Below, one piece after another: positions 1-5,850 of a stretch of DNA of 5,850 nt. The stretch is from positions 1 to 5,850 of the forward strand of contig JAQWAJ010000129.1 of the NCBI GenBank assembly GCA_028707745.1. Direction: 5' to 3'. Position numbers and translations under genes: made by a program. The notes beneath the pieces were generated by a model, which saw only the letters and a list, made by a program, of their open reading frames with translations, had not been told where the DNA came from and did not search any database. This DNA comes from Bacteroidales bacterium (lineage in GTDB: Bacteria; Bacteroidota; Bacteroidia; Bacteroidales; UBA12481). The first letter of the stretch is position 1. Each line of letters opens with the position of its first letter.

Positions 1-35
1 GATTCTTCAAAGAGCTGGTCCAGTTTCGAAGTGAA
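1..35 (-). pseudogene. In-frame continuation of the GH92 gene beyond its TAA stop (partial)
   Basis: Reading the minus strand past the TAA at 36-38 in the same frame gives FTSKLDQLFEE up to the window edge. From recalled family sequences, GH92 proteins after the PHD motif read roughly LMGG-x-E-x-F-x-x-x-LDQLF. The sequence on both sides of the stop therefore fits one uninterrupted family segment, KE[stop]FTSKLDQLF, with no insertion or deletion. This stretch is best read as the start of the lost C-terminal part, perhaps around 200 residues, which lies outside the window. The TAA is one base from codons for Lys, Glu, Gln, Tyr, Ser or Leu. Reassignment of TAA is unlikely because the neighbouring plus-strand gene ends at a TAA exactly where its domain ends. 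Confidence 0.65.
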
Positions 36-1706
36 TTACTCTTTGCTACCCATCATACTGATCAGATTGTCAATATCATGCGGAACAAACCAGGAGTAGT
101 TCCACGAATTGATTTCGGCAAAATAGGCCCGGCAGCCGGTGCCCCCCGAAGTTTTGGGGTCAAATGGCTCAATCCAGGTGCCGTCGGCTTTTTTCGGCGA
201 CATAAATCCGGTGGCCGGATTAAACACGTTTTTATAATTACCCGAGCGGGATAGCAATAATTTAGCGTCGTCGGTTTTTTTCAGTTCCCCGGCCAGCTGT
301 GCCAGACACCAGTCGTCATAAGACTCTTCCAGTGTCACTGCCACGGCCTGCCGCTGCTCGAATTTGCTCACCTGTTTCACGGTCTCCGGCTCACCGGGCG
401 CCAAAGCGGGGAACCACCCTTTTTCGCGATAAAAACGATCGAGTTCTGTTGCCGGGCCCTCCTGCCAGGGAATCATGGTGCCTTCCATGGCATTCTTCTT
501 CAGCAGGGTATAGGCCTTTTGCAGATCAAATCCCCGGATGCCCTTCATCCAGGCATCGGCAATAATGGCCGCCTGATGATGCCCGATCATACATTTGGCA
601 TCTCCCCCGATGTCCGGGAATGTCGGCATCCAGCCACTCTGTTCGCCCATCAGGATATAGGATTTGATCATGTCAGACTCCCGATCCGGACAGAGCAAAA
701 ACCGCAAGGGATGCAGCGAGCGGAAAGTATCCCAGCTCCAGTCATCGGTATAAAAGTCATGGGTGGTTGACTCTGTTTTGCCGCTGTAAGCGCTGAAATA
801 ACGCCCATATTCATTGATGTTGATCATTCGCTCCATGCAGCGGTATAAAGCCGTGTAAAAGGTGATCTGCTGATCGGTAGTGCCACCCTTTATTTTAATC
901 TTGCCAAGCTCTTGATTCCAGATATCCCGGCCCTCTTTTACCACACGATCAAAATCCCATCCGGGAATCTCTTTGGATAGGTTTTGTCCGGCTTGCGCCA
1001 CATCGATCCACGATACCCCGTAAGTCATCTTAAGTGGTCCCTTGCCGCTGAAAACAATAAAATAGCTGATCTCTTTACCCTTTTCTTTTGATAGATAGCC
1101 CGACTGTTTTGCCGCACGATTAAACCGCATATTCACATATTCACGGGCCTTGCCCCAACCTTCGGTGCCAATCAGATTGGTCTCACTTTTCAGCTCAAAT
1201 GATCCATCTTTTCCTGCATTGAAAACCAGGACTATATCCTGATCAGATCCGGATACAAACTGGTAAAATCCGCATCGTTCCGTGGGCGCAAAATCAACCG
1301 TGATATTGGCATCTTCCAGTAAAACAGAATAATGATAGGGCGTAACGGTCTCGAAATCATGATCGATAGCCGAACTGAAATCTGGTTTCTTCAGCGCATC
1401 ATATCCCGATACCGCCATCACCGTGATCGCCGAACCACCCCGGTGCTCGGGCCTGTTCAACGGTAATCCGTATATCCGTCCACCCAGATAGGAATCGGAA
1501 ATACCCGGACTCGTCTCGGGAAAAAACCGGATCATCCCGTAAGGCCTGTGAACCGTGGGGAAGGTAGGCATCAGCACCTGGCTGATTCCCCCGATCCGCG
1601 GGTTAACCAGGTCAACCGGACCGGTCAATTCCTGAGCGTTTAACCTGTTTGAGAACAATGCCGTCAGGGCCAGAACCACCGCACCGAGTTTGAATACCTG
1701 TTTCAT
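36..1706 (-). CDS. Secreted GH92-family alpha-mannosidase-type glycosidase, cut short by an in-frame stop
   Basis: The product is a 556-residue exported protein of glycoside hydrolase family 92, a calcium-dependent inverting family that mostly acts on alpha-mannosides. Residues 1-24 form a Sec signal peptide with likely cleavage at LNA|Q. The frame is open to 1940, but the ATG at 1706 is chosen because it begins the signal peptide and avoids overlap with the divergent gene. The N-terminal beta domain (about 25-270) has a divergent opening (VNPRIGG, then PTFPTVHRPYGMIRFFPET) instead of the usual GTGGHGHTFPGA-type sequence, suggesting a sub-group of the family. The helical catalytic part follows, with DDWSWDTFRSLHP (321 onward), CMIGHH (372-377) and AEINSWNYSWFVPHD near the end. 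Glu531 in that motif aligns with the family's general acid. The family is usually 650-780 residues. This product stops at MMGSKE, before the C-terminal region that supplies the catalytic base Asp residues. The coding frame resumes right after the stop, so this is probably a recent pseudogene or a base-call error. The family call is strong; activity of the short product is doubtful. Confidence 0.85.
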   Translation of the reverse strand: MKQVFKLGAVVLALTALFSNRLNAQELTGPVDLVNPRIGGISQVLMPTFPTVHRPYGMIRFFPETSPGISDSYLGGRIYGLPLNRPEHRGGSAITVMAVSGYDALKKPDFSSAIDHDFETVTPYHYSVLLEDANITVDFAPTERCGFYQFVSGSDQDIVLVFNAGKDGSFELKSETNLIGTEGWGKAREYVNMRFNRAAKQSGYLSKEKGKEISYFIVFSGKGPLKMTYGVSWIDVAQAGQNLSKEIPGWDFDRVVKEGRDIWNQELGKIKIKGGTTDQQITFYTALYRCMERMININEYGRYFSAYSGKTESTTHDFYTDDWSWDTFRSLHPLRFLLCPDRESDMIKSYILMGEQSGWMPTFPDIGGDAKCMIGHHQAAIIADAWMKGIRGFDLQKAYTLLKKNAMEGTMIPWQEGPATELDRFYREKGWFPALAPGEPETVKQVSKFEQRQAVAVTLEESYDDWCLAQLAGELKKTDDAKLLLSRSGNYKNVFNPATGFMSPKKADGTWIEPFDPKTSGGTGCRAYFAEINSWNYSWFVPHDIDNLISMMGSKE

Positions 1707-1781
1707 GCTTTGCTGTTTTAAAGCGTTAAAGATAGAAAAGTGCTTGAATTCATCTCTTTTGACTTTCCTGAATGGGATGAC

Positions 1782-1794
1782 TTTATCAGATAAA
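1782..1794. promoter_or_regulatory. 13-bp palindrome in the divergent intergenic region (possible operator)
   Basis: The 151-bp gap between the two divergent start codons (1707-1857) must hold the promoters of both transcription units. Its most regular element is TTTATC-A-GATAAA, a perfect 6+6 inverted repeat around one central base. It lies near the midpoint, 63 bp from the plus-strand ATG and 75 bp from the minus-strand ATG, where a shared regulator could act. A direct repeat of CTGATTA (1809-1815 and 1818-1824) lies between it and the plus-strand gene. On the minus strand, TATCTTTA (1734 down to 1727) resembles the Bacteroidota -7 box TAnnTTTG with one mismatch, but no good -33 TTTG is spaced with it. 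No convincing plus-strand promoter and no Shine-Dalgarno sequence is seen at either start. The element is AT-rich and could be chance. Confidence 0.25.
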
Positions 1795-1857
1795 TCTTTA
1801 AATTGCCTCTGATTATCCTGATTACAAACCTGTTCAACCGATTTGCCTGATACTACG

Positions 1858-4446
1858 ATGAAAAAGACTTTTTCCGTTGTCATCCTTTCATTACTTTTTG
1901 TATGTACCCTGAATGCCGGTACCGTTGGTTTTACTCTCAAAATGCCCTCAGTACTTAAAGCCCAACCCGGACAATTCTTTGTTTTTCAGGCTGATATAAC
2001 AGCCGGCCAAACAATCTTGACGGATCTTCAAATCACCTTTTCCGACCTCACCTCTGACAACTACAACCACTACAACCACTACAACCACTACAACCACTAC
2101 AACCACTACAACCACTACAACCACTACAACCACTACAACCACTACAACCACTACAACAATCACTCAATCCCCGCGTCCCGGCTGACCTGCTTCAACCTCG
2201 GCGGAACCGATTTCAAAGGTCATCCGTTTACAAAGAAAGTCGATGTTCCTGCAGGGCAAACACAGGAACTATGGTTCGGAATTGATTTGGATGGTATTGA
2301 GGCCGGATTGTATAAAGGGGTACTTACGTTCACCTCAGGAAAGGTTGCTCGGATTGTTCCCTTTGAACTTACGATTGAAGGGGATGCTATTCCCAACCAT
2401 GGATATGATTTCGGGAAAAGTCTGGCCCGCCTGAACTGGCTGAACTCTTCGGTGGGAATCAACGATAGCATTACCAAAGGGTATCAACCGGTCATATTGA
2501 ACAACCATGAAATCTCTATCCTCGGACGCACCCTGGAAATTGATGGTAGTGGTTTGCCGGCAGCGATTATCACCTTTTTTGGCCCCTCAAATCAGGAACT
2601 GAAGAGTGACGGTGAGCCTCTGCTGAACTATTCATTCCGGTTTATCATCGAGAAAACGAATGGGGAAATTATCCGGTTGAAACCAGGGAAACTGACTATC
2701 CTGAGCCAAAATCAATCGAAGGTGGTCTGGAATGTTTTGAACACTTCTGACGAGTTTGATCTGGAGTGTATCGGGCAGATGGAGTTCGATGGGTTTGTGG
2801 ATTATCGGCTGAAACTGACGGCCCGAACGCAGGTCGCATTGAAGGATATCCGCCTTGAAATCCCCATGAATAGGAAGAAATCGGAATTCATGATGGGGCT
2901 GAACCACGAGGGGGGAATTCGATCTCCCACCTGGCAGTGGAAATGGGATGTCACAAAAAACCAGGACATGTTGTGGATCGGAGCGGTAAACGGTGGTATG
3001 CGTATCAAATGGAAAGCGGAGAATTATGTGAGACCTTTAATCAATATCTATTATGCGTTTGGACCGCTGAACCTGCCGCCATCGTGGGGAAACGGTGGAC
3101 AAGGGGGGGTGAATGTCTCTGACGATGGCGATGATGTACTGATCAATGCCTATTCCGGTTCACGTGAGGTCAAGCCCGGTGATGTTTTAAATTATGATTT
3201 TGAGTTACTCCTGACACCTTTCCAGATGATCGATAAGAAAACCAAATTTGGCGACCGGTATTATCACGGCGGAGGACCGGACACCTCGGTGAAAATCGCA
3301 AAAGCACAAGCTGAAGGAGCCAATGTCATTAATATCCATCATGCCGAGGATGTCTATCCTTTTATCAATTATCCTTATCTGGATGAAAACATTACGGGGC
3401 TAAACCAATTGGTTTCTGATGCCCATAAGGCAAACATGCGGATGAAATTTTATTACACTACCCGTGAACTCACGAAAAACCTGCCTGAATTCAAGGCATT
3501 CTATAGTATGAATGGTGAAGTCATTTTCCCGGGTCCGGGCGATGTATGCAAAACGGTAATCAACCCGAACGGCCCAAATGAGTGGTTAAAGAAGAATTTG
3601 CATGGGAAATACATCCCGGCCTGGTATAACCTGATCAACGAAGGAAAATTCAAAGGTGAAACAGACTTATCGGTCATCACTACACCAGATAGCCGTTTGA
3701 ATAATTTTTACGTGGCCGGGCTCGACTGGATGGTTCAACATATTGGAATCGACGGGGTTTATATCGATGATTCAGCCCTTGATAGATTCACGATCATGCG
3801 GGCCCGGAAAATCATCGACCGCTACCGTCACGAAGGCCGGATGGACCTGCATAGCTGGAACCATTTTAACGATATGGCTGGCTATACCAACTGCCTGAAT
3901 TTATACATGGATCTGCTGCCTTATTTCGATCTGGTCTGGATCGGCGAGGGGAGGGACTACAACCGTTTACCCGATCATTGGCTGATTGAGGTGTCGGGGA
4001 TTCCGTTTGGATTGCCGGGGCAGATGCTTGCAGATGGTGGAAATGCCTGGAGAGGAATGGTTTACGGTATTACTAACCGTGCCGCCTGGACTCCCAATTC
4101 TCCGGCTGCTATCTGGAAATTCTGGGATACATATCAGATCGAAAGCAAAGAAATGATCGGTTATTGGGAGAAAAATTGCCCGGTAATCAGTACAAACCCA
4201 ATGGTCAGGGCATCTGTCTATACCGGAACGGATCTTTCGATAATTGCCGTAGCCAACTGGAGTGATAAAGACCAGCCGGCAAACCTGAGCATCGACTGGG
4301 TAAAACTGGATCTCGATCCATCGAAAACCATTATTTTTATTCCAGCCGTGAAGGACTTCCAGGATGAACAGAGGCTGACAGGGCTGGACCAGGTGGTACT
4401 TCCGGCGGGGAAGGGGTTGATGATTGTAGTCACTAGTCACCCGTAA
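1858..4446 (+). CDS. Secreted glycoside-hydrolase-like protein (DUF6067 / GH123_N-like) with a Tyr-Asn-His repeat
   Basis: The product has 862 residues. Residues 1-20 form a Sec signal peptide (MKK start, likely cut LNA|G). The ATG at 1858 is preferred over an upstream in-frame TTG at 1843 because it places the charged n-region at the terminus. An N-terminal beta-sandwich (about 21-180) is interrupted by (Tyr-Asn-His)10 at residues 69-98. A second beta-rich region runs to about 460. A probable TIM barrel follows (about 465-770), then a small C-terminal beta domain. Barrel landmarks are DGVYIDDSALDRF (from 632), HSWNHFND (665-672) and WIGEGRDYN (694-702). Asp637, Asp638 and Glu697 are the most plausible acidic active-site residues, but this is inference from their position at strand ends. 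The architecture resembles proteins annotated 'glycoside hydrolase domain-containing' (DUF6067, related to the GH123 N-terminal region). I know of no firm substrate. The gene is followed after 13 bp by the GH38-like gene, which suggests an operon. Apart from the repeat the frame is intact and looks full length. Confidence 0.85.
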   Translation: MKKTFSVVILSLLFVCTLNAGTVGFTLKMPSVLKAQPGQFFVFQADITAGQTILTDLQITFSDLTSDNYNHYNHYNHYNHYNHYNHYNHYNHYNHYNHYNNHSIPASRLTCFNLGGTDFKGHPFTKKVDVPAGQTQELWFGIDLDGIEAGLYKGVLTFTSGKVARIVPFELTIEGDAIPNHGYDFGKSLARLNWLNSSVGINDSITKGYQPVILNNHEISILGRTLEIDGSGLPAAIITFFGPSNQELKSDGEPLLNYSFRFIIEKTNGEIIRLKPGKLTILSQNQSKVVWNVLNTSDEFDLECIGQMEFDGFVDYRLKLTARTQVALKDIRLEIPMNRKKSEFMMGLNHEGGIRSPTWQWKWDVTKNQDMLWIGAVNGGMRIKWKAENYVRPLINIYYAFGPLNLPPSWGNGGQGGVNVSDDGDDVLINAYSGSREVKPGDVLNYDFELLLTPFQMIDKKTKFGDRYYHGGGPDTSVKIAKAQAEGANVINIHHAEDVYPFINYPYLDENITGLNQLVSDAHKANMRMKFYYTTRELTKNLPEFKAFYSMNGEVIFPGPGDVCKTVINPNGPNEWLKKNLHGKYIPAWYNLINEGKFKGETDLSVITTPDSRLNNFYVAGLDWMVQHIGIDGVYIDDSALDRFTIMRARKIIDRYRHEGRMDLHSWNHFNDMAGYTNCLNLYMDLLPYFDLVWIGEGRDYNRLPDHWLIEVSGIPFGLPGQMLADGGNAWRGMVYGITNRAAWTPNSPAAIWKFWDTYQIESKEMIGYWEKNCPVISTNPMVRASVYTGTDLSIIAVANWSDKDQPANLSIDWVKLDLDPSKTIIFIPAVKDFQDEQRLTGLDQVVLPAGKGLMIVVTSHP
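2062..2157 (+). repeat. In-frame 9-bp tandem repeat, TACAACCAC x10 plus a partial copy
   Basis: Ten identical copies of TACAACCAC run from 2062 to 2151, followed by a 6-base partial copy (TACAAC) to 2157. The array is in frame and encodes Tyr-Asn-His ten times. With its flanks it gives 35 consecutive residues (68-102) made only of Tyr, Asn and His. Because the unit is a multiple of three, gain or loss of copies lengthens or shortens the protein without breaking the frame. The complete identity of the copies, including third codon positions, points to recent slippage expansion or gene conversion, not old conserved structure. The array falls between FSDL and SIPAS in the N-terminal beta domain, a place where related proteins appear from memory to have a short loop. 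A tract of this kind may also be misassembled in copy number. Confidence 0.97.
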
Positions 4447-4459
4447 CTCTTCTAACCCT

Positions 4460-5850
4460 ATGAAATACTTCACCTCCCTTCTCCTCGCCACTCTTCTGTT
4501 CACAACTGTTCAGGGGCAAAATTACAGTACAAAGTCAACATTGCCGGATACTAAACAACCGGTTGCCAAAGGAATAAGTGCTCTGCAAAAATCAGCTGTT
4601 GAGAACGTTATTATTGTTTATAAAACTCATTTTGACATCGGATATTCCTCAACGGTTCATGATGTGGTGCATGAATATCGTACAGAGATGGTTGACCGTG
4701 TACTGAAGGCAATTGAGGAAAACAGCCATCAGCCTAAAGAGAAGCAATTCATCTGGACCCTGTCCGGATGGCCGATGAAGCAGATGCTATGGGAAGGCCA
4801 ATCCCCTGAACGGAGACAGAAAATCGAGCAGGCTATCCGAGATGGAAATCTGGTGGTGCATGCTTACCCTTTTACCACTCATACCGAAACTGCTGAAATG
4901 GAGGATCTTGTGCGGGGTCTGAATATCTCTTCAACCATTGTGAGAAAATTCGGCAAACCCCTGTCGGTCAGCGCTAAAATGAGCGATGTTCCCGGACAGT
5001 CGTGGTTTATTCCAACGCTTTTTACCCATGCAGGAATCAAATTCTATCACATGGGCGGCCCAGTTGTTAATATGGAGCACGGATTGCCATTGATGTTCTG
5101 GTGGGAAGGGCTTGACGGCTCACGGCTGCTTACTTTGTATAACAACGGTTATGGAAGCGATCCTCTGCCGCCTGCCAACTGGCCATTCAAAACCTGGATC
5201 TATATCAGTATGACCGGCGATAATCAGGGACCTCCCAGTCCTGAAACTGTCACCAAGGATCTGGCATTCTATCTGAACAAGGGGATTAAGGCCAGGGTGG
5301 GGACGATGGATGATTTTGCAGACCAGATTATGAAAGAGGATCTGAGCAAGTTGCCCGTGGTTCGAAGCGATATTGGTGATGTTTGGATACATGGACCGAT
5401 GAGTATGCCTGCTGCAACCAAACTGGCGCAAAATATCCGACCTGAAATTGGTGGTGTGGATGAGCTGACTACTCTGGAAAAATGCTGGGGAATCTTTATG
5501 CCCGATATACACACGGAGGTTATGGAGGCGTATGAAAAGAGTATGCTTTACAGTGAGCATACCTGGGGCCTGGCTAACCAGCATTACGTAAAAATACCCT
5601 ATGGCCCTGACTGGAATGCCCTATGGGCACAGGGATTACCTCCACAGTACCGGATGATGGAGAATTCATGGAAGGATCATGCAAACTATATTTGCTCAGT
5701 ACAACGGCTTGTTGATGAGCCTTATGCAGATGCTATTGCTTCACTTGCCGATCAGGTAGAGGTCTCCGGACCGCGTATTGTGGTTTATAATCCTTTGCCC
5801 TGGAAAAGGGATGGAGAGGTGGTGATGGATACACGAATCCTCCCGGCGTT
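4460..5850 (+). CDS. Secreted GH38-like zinc-dependent glycosidase (DUF5054-like), 3' end outside the window
   Basis: The frame is open from the ATG at 4460 to the edge, giving 463 codons with no stop. Residues 1-19 form a Sec signal peptide (likely cut VQG|Q). The catalytic domain starts near residue 48 with VIIVYKTHFDIGYS. In GH38 the His-x-Asp pair (His57, Asp59) binds the active-site zinc. The block SAKMSDVPGQSWFIP supplies Asp176, matching the Asp that is both zinc ligand and nucleophile. His367 in SEHTWG matches the last zinc ligand. All four expected ligands are therefore present, so the enzyme is likely active. Other landmarks are FIWTLSGWPM (98-107) and AYPFTTHTE (135-143), a pattern I associate with the DUF5054 branch more than with classical alpha-mannosidases. 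At about 438, RIVVYNPLPWKRDG begins the C-terminal beta domains. The start lies 13 bp after the preceding stop, with no terminator and no Shine-Dalgarno sequence, so co-transcription is expected. Alpha-mannosidase activity is plausible but not certain for this branch. Confidence 0.85.
   Translation, partial: MKYFTSLLLATLLFTTVQGQNYSTKSTLPDTKQPVAKGISALQKSAVENVIIVYKTHFDIGYSSTVHDVVHEYRTEMVDRVLKAIEENSHQPKEKQFIWTLSGWPMKQMLWEGQSPERRQKIEQAIRDGNLVVHAYPFTTHTETAEMEDLVRGLNISSTIVRKFGKPLSVSAKMSDVPGQSWFIPTLFTHAGIKFYHMGGPVVNMEHGLPLMFWWEGLDGSRLLTLYNNGYGSDPLPPANWPFKTWIYISMTGDNQGPPSPETVTKDLAFYLNKGIKARVGTMDDFADQIMKEDLSKLPVVRSDIGDVWIHGPMSMPAATKLAQNIRPEIGGVDELTTLEKCWGIFMPDIHTEVMEAYEKSMLYSEHTWGLANQHYVKIPYGPDWNALWAQGLPPQYRMMENSWKDHANYICSVQRLVDEPYADAIASLADQVEVSGPRIVVYNPLPWKRDGEVVMDTRILPA

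Noticed and set aside
36..38. TAA reassigned as a sense codon
   Set aside because: The neighbouring hydrolase gene terminates at TAA in the expected place (4444-4446), and no alternative code is suggested elsewhere in the window.
1843..1857. Upstream TTG start adding five residues to the 862-residue protein
   Set aside because: The ATG at 1858 begins a standard MKK-type signal peptide; the TTG adds acidic Asp before it and has no ribosome-binding support.
1707..1940. 78-codon N-terminal extension of the GH92 frame, up to an ATG at 1940
   Set aside because: It would place residues before a clear signal peptide and overlap the start of the divergent gene antisense. The ATG at 1706 explains export better.
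2062..2151. CRISPR array or G-quadruplex reading of the 9-bp repeats
   Set aside because: The units are contiguous with no spacers, so this is not CRISPR. The minus strand has only GG pairs separated by seven bases, giving at best a weak two-layer quadruplex.
1948..2163. Minus-strand frame encoding a long poly-valine tract
   Set aside because: It is the antisense reading of the TACAACCAC array (GTG GTT GTA all encode valine) and has no other coding signs.
4447..4459. Terminator or separate promoter between the two plus-strand genes
   Set aside because: The gap is only 13 bp with no inverted repeat or T-run, so co-transcription is the simpler reading.
3967..4503. 178-residue minus-strand frame
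   Set aside because: It lies antisense to the intact hydrolase C-terminus and the next gene's start, and its translation has no recognisable domain.
5120..5584. 154-residue minus-strand frame
   Set aside because: It is antisense to the GH38-like catalytic domain, whose plus-strand motifs are clear; it is a shadow frame.

Overview
The window looks like a carbohydrate-degradation locus from a member of the Bacteroidota, probably an environmental Bacteroidales-type bacterium. I base this on three adjacent secreted glycosidase-type proteins with Sec signal peptides, of families that cluster in Bacteroidota polysaccharide utilisation loci. The starts also lack Shine-Dalgarno sequences. No SusC/SusD pair, sensor-regulator, tRNA, rRNA, insertion sequence or CRISPR array is visible, so the genus cannot be named and the locus extends beyond both edges.

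Layout. Positions 1-1706 hold a minus-strand GH92-family (alpha-mannosidase-type) gene. Its reading frame is closed by a TAA at 36-38, yet family-like sequence continues in the same frame beyond the stop to the window edge, so the gene appears cut by one nonsense codon. Positions 1707-1857 are a 151-bp divergent intergenic region with a 13-bp palindrome near its middle. Positions 1858-4446 hold an 862-residue secreted glycoside-hydrolase-like protein of the DUF6067/GH123_N-like type. Its N-terminal beta domain carries a perfect 9-bp tandem repeat encoding (Tyr-Asn-His)10. After 13 bp, positions 4460-5850 hold the first 463 codons of a secreted GH38-like, zinc-dependent enzyme (DUF5054-like variant) that runs off the right edge.

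How they may work together: the two plus-strand genes are almost certainly one transcription unit. With the divergent GH92 gene they would form a small glycan-trimming cassette, perhaps aimed at a mannose-containing or related glycan. The substrate is inferred from family membership only. The two strongest oddities are the in-frame stop in the GH92 gene and the Tyr-Asn-His repeat in a probable surface loop of the central enzyme. No clearly new system is evident.
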